Assembly (NCBI GenBank): GCA_007123575.1
Contig: SKKV01000164.1
Coordinates: forward strand, 1 to 53,591
Direction of reading: 5' to 3'
DNA: 53,591 nucleotides
From: Wenzhouxiangella sp.
GTDB taxonomy: Bacteria; Pseudomonadota; Gammaproteobacteria; Xanthomonadales; Wenzhouxiangellaceae
Under the pieces are notes generated by a model. It ran no database searches and was not told the origin of the DNA. It saw only the letters and a program-made list of their open reading frames with translations. This document shows positions 16,297-24,749 of this stretch, piece by piece (within the stretch, counting starts at the first letter, position 1; each line of letters begins with the position of its first letter). The translations under genes were made by a program, and so were the position numbers.

Positions 16297-17006
16297 TCAT
16301 CCCTGAATTCATATCGGATGCTGCCGGGTAAAACCCGCAGCAGCATGGCAGCCAGCAGCCCGAGCAGAAAGCCTGCCACGTGCGCCGACCAGGCAACGGT
16401 TTCAGACATGGGGCCAAACACGGTGTAGAGCAAATGCAGCGTGAACCATGAGCCTATCACCAGCAGCGCCGGTATCCTGGCAAATTGCAGGTATAGGCCG
16501 AGCGGAATCCACAGACCCATGCGGCGAGTGGGGAACAGCCCTAGATAAACGCCGATAATGGCCGAAACACCACCGCTGGCCCCAACCACCAGCAGATCGG
16601 AGCCATCCAGGCGCCAAGCGACGTGCAGGTTGGCCAGGCCGCCCAGCAGCAAAAAAAGCAGGGCAAAACGCCAATGTCCAATCGCGCGCTCCACGGCAAT
16701 ACCGAACACCCACAGGTACGCCAAGTTGCCCGTCAGATGCAACCAGTCGGCATGCATGAACAGGGCCGTGACCAGGCCAAAGACATCAGCGTCCAGCCAC
16801 TCTCGCGGCGGCCGCGAGTCGAGCACACCAATGACGGCATCGGGGCGAAACCCCCAGAAATGCAGCCAGGCTTCGCCACTGGCTGGGCCAAGCAGCACCA
16901 GGCTGAGCTTGATCGTCAGGCAGATAAGGCAAAAGGCGACCAGCATCCAAGGCCAGCGCGCCTCGCGGCGACGCCGGAAGCTCTGCAGCCGCAAAGCCTG
17001 ATTCAC
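16293..17006 (-). CDS. Rhomboid-family intramembrane serine protease
   Basis: 237 residues with six or so membrane segments. HADWLHLTGN gives His85, His90 and Asn94 of the oxyanion region, GASG holds the nucleophile Ser144, and the last helix has His209 in WSAHVAGFLLG, so the catalytic Ser-His pair is intact. It cleaves membrane-anchored substrates that cannot be named from sequence. Both ends overlap neighbours by 4 bases: gspB upstream and the DUF1820 gene downstream. The coupling to type II secretion accessory genes is notable, because rhombosortase-type rhomboids process GlyGly-CTERM proteins exported by that system; whether this one is of that type I cannot tell. Confidence 0.9.
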   Translation of the reverse strand: MNQALRLQSFRRRREARWPWMLVAFCLICLTIKLSLVLLGPASGEAWLHFWGFRPDAVIGVLDSRPPREWLDADVFGLVTALFMHADWLHLTGNLAYLWVFGIAVERAIGHWRFALLFLLLGGLANLHVAWRLDGSDLLVVGASGGVSAIIGVYLGLFPTRRMGLWIPLGLYLQFARIPALLVIGSWFTLHLLYTVFGPMSETVAWSAHVAGFLLGLLAAMLLRVLPGSIRYEFRDD

Positions 17007-18046
17007 GGCTCAAGCAGGAAACGGTAATCCCGAAAATCCACCACGGCGCCTTCGCGCCTGATATCGACCAGTCGGGCACCTTGACCAAGCTGGTCACCAA
17101 CCACGAAGCGCTCACCGTTGACCAGGACGAACCGCTGCGCCTCATCGGCTGAGTAAACGTGAATGGTCAGGCGCAGCTCCGGCATGTTGCGGCGGATGGA
17201 TAACGGCAGCTCCCAGGCGCGAACGTACTCGGCCGCTGTTCCGGACGGCCGCCAGGGCTCACCAGGTTCCTGAACGGTTTCCGGTACCGTCGCTGTGGCC
17301 GGGGTGCGCTCGGTCGGCGCGGCCCGCTCGCGGACCCGCGCCGCCAATCTCTCGGCTTCGGCCGCTTCTCGCGCCCTGACCTGCTCCGACGTACGCTCGT
17401 ATTCTCGGCGTTGCGCTTCAGCCTCTGCCACTTGACGTTCAATTTCGGCTACCCGGGCCGGATCGATGGGCACTTGGCGCCGTCGCTGCGGCACGCCGGG
17501 TGACCTGGCCTCAGCCTCCGGCGCCGCCTCGGCCACCTCGCCCTCCTGGGCCAGGCGTCGGGCCAGTTCAGCTTCGATTTCATCGGGATCTGAGATGATA
17601 CGCTCGCGCGGCAGGGCACGGTCCATGGGGGCTTCGTCGGAATCGGCCTGTCGCTCAGGCCGGGATCGTTCTGCCGGTGCGCGAGCTTCCCGCTCCGTGC
17701 GACCAACCGACGGCGGCTCAGATACGCCCACCAAGGCCTGGTCGATGAGCGGTGGGGGCACGACCCTGTCGGCCAGCAGCGGACGATCGGCCGAAATGAC
17801 AGCATCACTCGGCGCTGATCCTGTCCATTGCGCAACCTGGCCGGAGATCAGGTCGCGTCCGATCCAGCCGCAGGCCACCACGACCAGCACTGCCACCACC
17901 AGCATGGCGATGCCCAGCCAGCGGCCAGGCCCGAAACCTGGATACCTGGAGCCCTCCCCGCCGCTCGGCGCACGGCTCAGATCCGGGCCCTCGTTACGAT
18001 GGCGGCGCGCTTCTGACTTTCGCAGTGCATCAAGAATGAATGACAC
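17003..18046 (-). CDS. gspB: Type II secretion accessory protein GspB
   Basis: 347 residues. The N terminus MSFILDALRKSEARR is the hallmark of GspB/ExeB-type proteins, followed by one membrane helix (about 46-65, LGIAMLVVAVLVVVACGWIG), a long low-complexity periplasmic linker rich in Arg, Glu, Ala and Pro, and a C-terminal domain (about 280-347, ELRLTIHVYSADEAQRFVLV and GERFVVGDQL). ExeB partners the ATPase ExeA to assemble the outer-membrane secretin through peptidoglycan. It follows gspA after 5 bases and overlaps the rhomboid gene. The core gsp genes are not in the window. Confidence 0.88.
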   Translation of the reverse strand: MSFILDALRKSEARRHRNEGPDLSRAPSGGEGSRYPGFGPGRWLGIAMLVVAVLVVVACGWIGRDLISGQVAQWTGSAPSDAVISADRPLLADRVVPPPLIDQALVGVSEPPSVGRTEREARAPAERSRPERQADSDEAPMDRALPRERIISDPDEIEAELARRLAQEGEVAEAAPEAEARSPGVPQRRRQVPIDPARVAEIERQVAEAEAQRREYERTSEQVRAREAAEAERLAARVRERAAPTERTPATATVPETVQEPGEPWRPSGTAAEYVRAWELPLSIRRNMPELRLTIHVYSADEAQRFVLVNGERFVVGDQLGQGARLVDIRREGAVVDFRDYRFLLEP

Positions 18047-18051
18047 GCTTA

Positions 18052-19596
18052 CTAAACTCCGTCGTGGTTGGTCACAAGGATGGGTCCACCGAGGTGTGGC
18101 ACCTTGAGAAACAATCGCGTTTCCGGCCCGATCATGCCATCAGCGCCAATCCCGTGGTAGCGCTGAAAGTCAGTAACCCAGCGTTGAAACGCTTCATCAT
18201 ATCGGTCATCGCGCTCACCAGTCCAGCGCGGTTCGGAGACAGCCTCGGCAAGCATTTTCATGCGCTTGACCTCCTCACCGCTGTCACCGCGGCGCAGGAT
18301 GCTGCCGTCGTCTGGCCAGGCAACCAGGAACTCACCCAGCCAGCGTCGGTCGAGGTGATGCAGCGGCGCGCGGTAGTCCTGGCCTTGGTGGCGCAGAATC
18401 AGATGGTTGTTTTCTATCCCGCTGAGGAATACGTAGGTGTCCTCAGGTTCGGACAAACGCAGGATGACCGGCAGTCCAAGCTGTTCTATGTAACCCCAAC
18501 TTCCGCGCTTGCTCAGGCAGGCGACTCGCTCCCGAGGCTCGCCTTGGCAGGCAGCGCTGATCTCAGCGGTAAACAAACCCGGCCAGGCGCTGGCCATTTC
18601 GGTAAAGGCCGAGCGCTGGCTGGCATCCTCCAGCATGGACACCCAGGCCGGAAGCGAAGGTGCCGGATCGGCCTCTTCAGTCTGGATCATCATCCAGCCG
18701 AGCAAGCCGCCGCCCAGCAGGACCGCCACCACCACTGAGGCAGCCAGGGCGCTGCGCAGCCAGCCGGTGCCTTCATCCCAGTCGTCACCGGCCACCTCAC
18801 GGGCTGCAGCGTAGACGGTGTGGCGATCGATCTTTTCAATCTCGTGGGCGTAACCCGCCATCAAGGCGCGGTCGGCGATGATATTGATCAGCCTCGGTAC
18901 GCCGTCGGATGACCGGTACAAGGCCTTCAAAGCGTTACTAGTAAACGGGCAGCGCGGCGCCCCGGCCACGGCCAGCCGGTGGCGCACATATTGTTCGGTT
19001 TCGCTCTCGTTCAAAGGGTCCAGGTGGTAGCGGGCGGTAATGCGCTGGGCTAGCTGGCGCAGTTCCGGCCGGGCCAGGAGCAGCCTGAGCTCGGGCTGGC
19101 CGAGAAGTATGATCTGGAGGAGCTTGTCGGTGGCGGTTTCCAGGTTGGTCAGCAGCCGCACCTGCTCCAGGCACTCGCGGCTCATGTTCTGCGCTTCGTC
19201 GATGATCAGGACCACCCGTTCGCCTTCGGCATGCTGCTCCAACAGGTAGCGGTTGAGACGGTCCTGCAGCTTTTGCAGACTTTGCCCGGCACCGTCAACC
19301 TTGATTTCAAGTTCGACGCAGATCGCCCGCAGCAGCTCGGGCGGGCTGAGCATGGGGTTGAGGATCAGCGCCACCCGAGTTTTGTCGGGCACTTGCTCCA
19401 GAACCAGCCGGCACAGGGTGGTCTTGCCGGTGCCCACCTCGCCGGTGAGCTGGACAAAGCCACCGCTGCCGCCGCGACCGACGCCGAACAGCAAATGAGC
19501 CAGCGCATCCTGGTGGCGCTGACTCAAGTAAACGAAGCGCGGATTCGGAGTGATCGAAAACGGGCGCTCGTCCAGGCCATAGTAATTCTCATACAT
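18052..19596 (-). CDS. gspA: Type II secretion ATPase of the GspA/ExeA type
   Basis: 514 residues. MYENYYGLDERPFSITPNPRF is the standard ExeA beginning; GEVGTGKTTLCRL is the Walker A motif, VVLIIDEAQNMS the Walker B, and GVPRLINIIADRAL the sensor region. A membrane helix (about 266-287, LAASVVVAVLLGGGLLGWMM) is followed by a periplasmic part ending in a peptidoglycan-binding domain (about 405-500, GDSGEEVKRM and GIGADGMIGPETRLFL). ExeA uses ATP and binds peptidoglycan to make room for the secretin. It is the first gene of the gspA-gspB-rhomboid-DUF1820 unit, 81 bases beyond the putA stop. Confidence 0.92.
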   Translation of the reverse strand: MYENYYGLDERPFSITPNPRFVYLSQRHQDALAHLLFGVGRGGSGGFVQLTGEVGTGKTTLCRLVLEQVPDKTRVALILNPMLSPPELLRAICVELEIKVDGAGQSLQKLQDRLNRYLLEQHAEGERVVLIIDEAQNMSRECLEQVRLLTNLETATDKLLQIILLGQPELRLLLARPELRQLAQRITARYHLDPLNESETEQYVRHRLAVAGAPRCPFTSNALKALYRSSDGVPRLINIIADRALMAGYAHEIEKIDRHTVYAAAREVAGDDWDEGTGWLRSALAASVVVAVLLGGGLLGWMMIQTEEADPAPSLPAWVSMLEDASQRSAFTEMASAWPGLFTAEISAACQGEPRERVACLSKRGSWGYIEQLGLPVILRLSEPEDTYVFLSGIENNHLILRHQGQDYRAPLHHLDRRWLGEFLVAWPDDGSILRRGDSGEEVKRMKMLAEAVSEPRWTGERDDRYDEAFQRWVTDFQRYHGIGADGMIGPETRLFLKVPHLGGPILVTNHDGV

Positions 19597-19677
19597 GCGC
19601 GGCTATCCGACTGCTTTTTCCGGGGGCCTGACGCCTGAAAGAATGGTCATGAACAAGACTGCCTGAGAATTTACCTG

Positions 19678-22600
19678 TCAGTCTGACAACGCCAGCAAAG
19701 AAGCGTTGCCCCCAACTGCGGCGGTATTGACGGTCAGGGTGCGCTCAGTGCACATCCGGTGCAGGTAGTGCGGGCCGCCGGCCTTTGGACCGGTGCCTGA
19801 CAGGCCCTCGCCGCCAAACGGCTGAACGCCAACCACGGCACCAGTCATGTTGCGGTTGATGTAGGCGTTGCCGACCTTGACCCGGCTGGCGATGTAGTCC
19901 TGGACCCGGTCAATGCGGCTGTGCACGCCCAGGGTCAGGCCAAAGCCGGTGCCGTTGATGGCATCGATCAGCGCATCAAGCTGCTTGCTGCGATAGCGCA
20001 GCACGTGCAGCACAGGACCGAATACCTCGCCGGTCAGGCGATCGATACTGTCGATCTCATAAGCGCAGGGGGCAAACCAGTGCCCCGGCGGCAGGTCGTC
20101 GGGTAATGCTACCCGGGCAATCAGCCTGGCCTCGCGTTCCATGCGTTCGACATGTTCGTTGAGCATGCGCAGCTGCCCGGCATCAATCACCGGGCCAACA
20201 TCGGTCACCAGCAGTCCGGGATCGCCGAGCTTGATCTCGGCCATGGCGCCGGCCAGCATGGTCAGCACATGATCGGCAATGTCGGACTGCAGGCACAGAA
20301 TGCGCAGCGCCGAGCAGCGTTGGCCGGCGCTGAAGAAGGCTGACTGGATTACGTCCCTGACAACCTGCTCGGGCAAGGCCGAGGAGTCGACAATCATTGC
20401 GTTCTGACCGCCAGTCTCGGCAATCAGGGTGGCCAATGGCGCATCACGCCCGGCCAGGCTGCGGTTGATCAGCCGAGCGGTATCGGTGGAGCCGGTGAAG
20501 GCAACGCCGGCCACGCGCGGGTCCCGGGTCAGGGCGGCACCTGTCTTGCCGTCGCCGGGCAGGCAGAACAGGACATTGTCAGGCACGCCAGCCGCGCGCA
20601 GCAGCTCGATGGCCCGGTGGGCAATCAGCGGTGTTTGCTCGGCCGGCTTGGCGATGACTGTATTGCCGGTGACCAGGGCGGCGGCCACCTGCCCGGTAAA
20701 AATGGCCAGAGGGAAATTCCACGGGCTGATGCAAACAAACAAGCCCTTGCCGTGCAGGCTGATCTGGTTGCGCTCACCGGTGGGTCCGTTGAGGACTTTA
20801 GGTTCGCCCATTGATTCGCGGGCACGGGCCGCGTAGTAGCGGCAGAAGTCGGCGGCCTCGCGGACTTCGGCAATGCCGTCCTTGAGCGACTTGCCGGCTT
20901 CGCGCACACAAAGGGCCATCAGCTCCGGACCATTTTCTTCGAGCGCATCGGCAAAGCGGTCGAGAATGGCTGCTCTCTCCTCGACGCCACGCTTGTCCCA
21001 GGCCGGCTGGGCAGCGTGAGCCGCGGCGATCACCTCGCCAATGCAGTCCGGGTGCGTTGCAAACACCGTCCCGGCTTGGCGGTCGAGATTGGCCGGCTGG
21101 GCCAGGCTGGATTTGTCACCGGACCGGACGCAGTCGCCACCGATCGGGGCCGCCTGCCAGGGCTGGCTGCCAAAACTGTCCATCTCGGCCTTCAACTCTG
21201 CCATTTGTATCCGATCGGCAAAATTGAGACCGGCAGAATTACGACGGTCTGCGCCATAAAGCGCGCGCGGCAGCGGGATTTGTGGGTGACGGATGCTGTC
21301 CAGCGCCTGGACCTGGGCGATCGGATCGTTGACGACCTCCTCTGCCGGCAGCTTTTCATCCACGATCCGGTTCACAAAAGAGGTGTTGGCGCCATTTTCA
21401 AGCAGGCGGCGGACCAGGTAAGGCAACAGGTCCTTGTGATTGCCGACCGGCGCATAGACGCGACAGGCATCGTTGTAGCCATCGTTGTCCAGCACCTCTT
21501 CATATAACTCCCTGCCCATGCCGTGCAGGCGCTGGTACTCGTAGTCGCGCTGGGCTCCGGCCATTTCCGAGATGGCGGCAATGGTGTGGGCGTTGTGGGT
21601 TGCGAACTGCGGATAAAAAGCATCGGCGTTGGCCAGCAGCAGCTTGGCGCAGGCCAGGTAAGACAGGTCGGTGTTGCATTTGCGAGTAAACACCGGGTAA
21701 TCGTCATGCCCTTCGACCTGGGCGAACTTGATCTCGGTATCCCAGTAGGCGCCCTTGACCAGGCGTATCGGAATTCGGTGGCCACTGCCCCGGGCCCGGT
21801 CGGCCAGCCATTCGATCGCCGCCCAGGCCCGTTTCTGGTAAGCCTGCAATGCCAGGCCGAAGCCATCCCAGCCGGCCAGCGCCGGGTCACTCAACACCTG
21901 TTCGAACACGCGCAACGACAGGGTCAGACGCTCTGCCTCTTCGGCATCGACAGTCAGCGCAATGCCTTGCGCCTTGGCCAGTTTGGCCAGATCGAGCAGC
22001 ACGGGTGCCAGTTCGTCGAGCACACGGGTCAGCTTGGCGTGTTCGTAACGCGGATGCAGGGCCGACAGCTTGACCGAGATACTGGGCGCGGCGAACACGT
22101 CCGCGTTGTCGGTGCTCTCACCGATGGCTCGAATTGCGTTCTCGTAGGCCCGGCGGTAGCGGGCAGCGTCTTCGGCGGTCAGCGCTGCCTCGCCGAGCAT
22201 GTCGAACGAATAGCGGTAGCGGCGGTTGCCTTTCTTGCGCGAGCGATCCAGGGCGGCCTTGATATTGCGCCCCATGACGTACTGGTGGCCCATGATGCGC
22301 ATGGCCTGGCGAATGGCCAGACGCACGACCGGCTCGCCGGATTTGTTGGCAATTCTGGCCAGGGTGGCACCCACATCGCGCTTGGTGCTGCTGCCCACGC
22401 GCACCAGCTTGCCGGTCAGCATCAGGCCCCAGGTCGAAGCATTGACGAACAGCGAGTCGCTTTTGCCAAGGTGCGATTCCCAGTTGGCGTCGGACAGCTT
22501 GTCGGAAATCAGCTTTTCGGCGGTGTCACTATCAGGAATTCTTAAAAGCGCCTCGGCCAGGCACATCAGGACGACCCCCTCTTCCGACGACAGGTCGTAC

Positions 22601-22836
22601 TCGCGCATGAACGCTTCCATGGCGCCAGCGTCGCGGCTGCGCTGGCGGACCCGTTCCACCAGGCTCAGGGCCTTAGCCTGAATCCGGGACTGCGACTGGT
22701 CCTCAAGAGCGCACTGGTCGATCAGAAAGCGAACCTGGTCGGTTTCGTCCACCGACCAGTCTTGCTCGAGTGCCGCGGTTAAGCGATCATCCGCGTCGGC
22801 TTGAGTGATGACAAATTGCTGACCCGAGTTGCCCAT
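19678..22836 (-). CDS. putA: Bifunctional proline dehydrogenase / L-glutamate gamma-semialdehyde dehydrogenase
   Basis: Oxidises proline to glutamate in two steps, feeding electrons to the quinone pool and NADH. With the ATG at 22836 the protein has 1052 residues: a PutA arm region, a FAD-binding proline dehydrogenase barrel (GWDGFGLALQAYQKRA, PIRLVKGAYWDTEIK) and an aldehyde dehydrogenase domain (WNFPLAIFTGQ, FTGSTDTARLI, ETGGQNAMIV, and FFSAGQRCSALR with the catalytic cysteine). A GTG 41 codons upstream is open but that stretch looks non-homologous. No N-terminal ribbon-helix-helix is present, so unlike E. coli PutA it should not repress its own gene. Divergent from the DUF2244-cox operon. 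Confidence 0.93.
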   Translation of the reverse strand: MGNSGQQFVITQADADDRLTAALEQDWSVDETDQVRFLIDQCALEDQSQSRIQAKALSLVERVRQRSRDAGAMEAFMREYDLSSEEGVVLMCLAEALLRIPDSDTAEKLISDKLSDANWESHLGKSDSLFVNASTWGLMLTGKLVRVGSSTKRDVGATLARIANKSGEPVVRLAIRQAMRIMGHQYVMGRNIKAALDRSRKKGNRRYRYSFDMLGEAALTAEDAARYRRAYENAIRAIGESTDNADVFAAPSISVKLSALHPRYEHAKLTRVLDELAPVLLDLAKLAKAQGIALTVDAEEAERLTLSLRVFEQVLSDPALAGWDGFGLALQAYQKRAWAAIEWLADRARGSGHRIPIRLVKGAYWDTEIKFAQVEGHDDYPVFTRKCNTDLSYLACAKLLLANADAFYPQFATHNAHTIAAISEMAGAQRDYEYQRLHGMGRELYEEVLDNDGYNDACRVYAPVGNHKDLLPYLVRRLLENGANTSFVNRIVDEKLPAEEVVNDPIAQVQALDSIRHPQIPLPRALYGADRRNSAGLNFADRIQMAELKAEMDSFGSQPWQAAPIGGDCVRSGDKSSLAQPANLDRQAGTVFATHPDCIGEVIAAAHAAQPAWDKRGVEERAAILDRFADALEENGPELMALCVREAGKSLKDGIAEVREAADFCRYYAARARESMGEPKVLNGPTGERNQISLHGKGLFVCISPWNFPLAIFTGQVAAALVTGNTVIAKPAEQTPLIAHRAIELLRAAGVPDNVLFCLPGDGKTGAALTRDPRVAGVAFTGSTDTARLINRSLAGRDAPLATLIAETGGQNAMIVDSSALPEQVVRDVIQSAFFSAGQRCSALRILCLQSDIADHVLTMLAGAMAEIKLGDPGLLVTDVGPVIDAGQLRMLNEHVERMEREARLIARVALPDDLPPGHWFAPCAYEIDSIDRLTGEVFGPVLHVLRYRSKQLDALIDAINGTGFGLTLGVHSRIDRVQDYIASRVKVGNAYINRNMTGAVVGVQPFGGEGLSGTGPKAGGPHYLHRMCTERTLTVNTAAVGGNASLLALSD

Positions 22837-22990
22837 AATATGGTCCGTGAAAACTTGGCGCTTAGTAAAGGTCGAAAGTGTAACGCAGGCTGCCCTGAGG
22901 CGCTGCAAAGTGCGAATGCGTTCGAGCGTGGCCAAGTCAGAATCGGCGCGCACGCTCACCGATCATGTTGGTCCGAGTGAAGGAATTTCT

Positions 22991-23020
22991 TTGCCGCGAT
23001 ATATCGCCATCGGCTACAAT
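22991..23020 (+). promoter_or_regulatory. Sigma-70-type promoter of the DUF2244-cox operon
   Basis: TTGCCG at 22991-22996 and TACAAT at 23015-23020 with an 18-base spacer lie about 45 bases before the DUF2244 start, in the gap between it and putA. Confidence 0.5.
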
Positions 23021-23064
23021 ATGCGTTCTTTCGCAGTGCCGATCAAGCATGGCCTACCGCAAAA

Positions 23065-23559
23065 GTGATCGAAGTTGCGGACAACCCGGAAGCACCGGGC
23101 AACAGTATTATCGAAGCCAAGTCAAACCTGTCGATGTCGCTCGATCGACTGGCCGTTTTTTTCCTGTTTTTGAGCTCGGTAACCTTGTTGGCAGCTTTAT
23201 TCCCGCTCATCATGGGACTGTGGCCGGTGATGTTGATCGCCATCGTGCACCTGCTGATCGTTGGCTGGTGCTTGCGGTTGGCCTGGCGGGGAAACTGGGC
23301 GCGGGAACGATTGCTGGTCGGCCCCGACGACTTGATAGTAGAACATTATGAGCTGCGCCGCCGTAGTCGGCGATCCTGGCCGGCGGCGTGGGTACGGGTG
23401 GACATAGTACAAGCCGCTCTCGGTGAAGCCCGGGTGGTCTTGCGCTGTAAGGGTGAAGCGCAGCAAATCGGCGCGTTTCTCCCGGTCAATGAGCGGTTGG
23501 AACTGGCGCGCGCACTCAGGCAAAGCCTCGCTAAGCTTACCGCGCTGAGAAACTATTGA
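23065..23559 (+). CDS. DUF2244 domain-containing integral membrane protein
   Basis: 164 residues with two hydrophobic helices (about 30-70: VFFLFLSSVTLLAALFPLIMG... and VMLIAIVHLLIVG) and a soluble C-terminal half with RRSWPAAWVRVDI, consistent with the DUF2244 family, often next to cytochrome oxidase genes in proteobacteria. The function is unknown. The GTG start at 23065 fits the coding region. Its TGA shares one base with the ATG of coxB (TGATG), so translation of the two is coupled and a link to oxidase biogenesis is likely by context only. Confidence 0.85.
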   Translation: MIEVADNPEAPGNSIIEAKSNLSMSLDRLAVFFLFLSSVTLLAALFPLIMGLWPVMLIAIVHLLIVGWCLRLAWRGNWARERLLVGPDDLIVEHYELRRRSRRSWPAAWVRVDIVQAALGEARVVLRCKGEAQQIGAFLPVNERLELARALRQSLAKLTALRNY

Positions 23560-24719
23560 TGACAGGTGATTCGAGGATGAAGAGAACCAACGAACTGATT
23601 GTAGCGCTGGCCGTACTGGCCGTCATCACGGTGATAACGTGGGGCGTTTTTGCCGTCGGTGACAACATGCCGCGCGGCGTTACGCCATACAGCCAGGACG
23701 TCTACCAATTGCATAACACCATCCTGGCGATCGTGACCGTGATCGGCGTTCTGGTTTTCACCGCCATGTTCACTTCGATTGTGGTGCACCGCAGATCCAA
23801 AGGATATGAGCCTGCCCGCTTCAGCCACTCAACCAAGGCTGAAGTCATCTGGACCTCTATTCCCATCCTAATCCTGGTAGTTATGGCAGTGCCGGCAACC
23901 CGCGTGCTGATCGATATGGAGGATTCTGGCGGCGCCGAGATGAACATCAAAATCACCGGTTATCAGTGGCTATGGCGTTACGAATACCTGGAAGATGAGA
24001 TCAGCTTCTTTTCAGCTCTTGACCGGGCCAGCAACCAGGCTCGCCAGATCGGCTCAGGCATCAATCCCCGCGACGTAGACAATTATCTGCTTGAAGTGGA
24101 TAACCGGCTCGTCGTGCCGGTGAACACCCGGATCCGGTTTCTGCTGACCGCCGACGACGTAATCCATTCCTGGTGGGTGCCGGACCTGGGCTGGAAGCGC
24201 GACGCCATCCCCGGGATGGTCAACGAGGCCTGGACCTACATCATGGAAGAAGGCGTCTACCGCGGCCAATGTGCCGAACTGTGCGGCAAGGATCACGGGT
24301 TTATGCCGATCGTGGTCGAAGCCGTGTCTCGTGAGGAATACGATGCCTGGGTCGCCAGCCAGCGCCAGGGTATGGCCGATGCTGCCCATGATGCTGCTCG
24401 GCTGTGGACCCGGGACGAGCTGATGGATCGCGGTGCCAACGTTTACCAGGCCCAGTGCGCAGCATGCCATCAGCCCGATGGCAGCGGCCTGGAGCCGGCT
24501 TTCCCAGCGCTGGCTCGGAATGGGGCGCCCACCGGCGAACTGAATAGTCATCTGGATGTTGTGATGCACGGCCGTGAAGGCACAGCCATGACCGGTTTTG
24601 GCAGCCGCTTAGAGCCCCAGGATATTGCCGCAGCACTGACCTACACGCGCAACGCTTGGAGCGAGGAAGAAGGTGAGGTCGTGCAACCGGCGACGATCGC
24701 AGAATTGAATCAGGGCTGA
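23559..24719 (+). CDS. coxB: Cytochrome c oxidase subunit II with C-terminal cytochrome c domain
   Basis: Takes electrons from cytochrome c to the oxidase core. About 386 residues: an N-terminal hydrophobic segment, two membrane helices around 45-75 and 90-115, then the cupredoxin domain with the CuA motif CAELCGKDHGFM and the electron-entry segment GYQWLWRYEY. A C-terminal monohaem cytochrome c domain (about 280-370) has CAACHQPDG as haem-binding site and later M-T-G-F as likely Met ligand. The ATG at 23559 overlaps the DUF2244 stop; a second ATG at 23577 is a possible alternative. coxA follows after 30 bases. Confidence 0.95.
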   Translation: MTGDSRMKRTNELIVALAVLAVITVITWGVFAVGDNMPRGVTPYSQDVYQLHNTILAIVTVIGVLVFTAMFTSIVVHRRSKGYEPARFSHSTKAEVIWTSIPILILVVMAVPATRVLIDMEDSGGAEMNIKITGYQWLWRYEYLEDEISFFSALDRASNQARQIGSGINPRDVDNYLLEVDNRLVVPVNTRIRFLLTADDVIHSWWVPDLGWKRDAIPGMVNEAWTYIMEEGVYRGQCAELCGKDHGFMPIVVEAVSREEYDAWVASQRQGMADAAHDAARLWTRDELMDRGANVYQAQCAACHQPDGSGLEPAFPALARNGAPTGELNSHLDVVMHGREGTAMTGFGSRLEPQDIAAALTYTRNAWSEEEGEVVQPATIAELNQG

Positions 24720-24749
24720 ACAGAGCAGGCCAAGACAAGGATTTAGACA

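Noticed and set aside
21523..22545. A 340-residue plus-strand frame
   Set aside because: Antisense shadow of putA.
22837..22959. GTG-started extension of putA
   Set aside because: The extra 41 residues resemble nothing in PutA, and the ATG at 22836 fits the family start.
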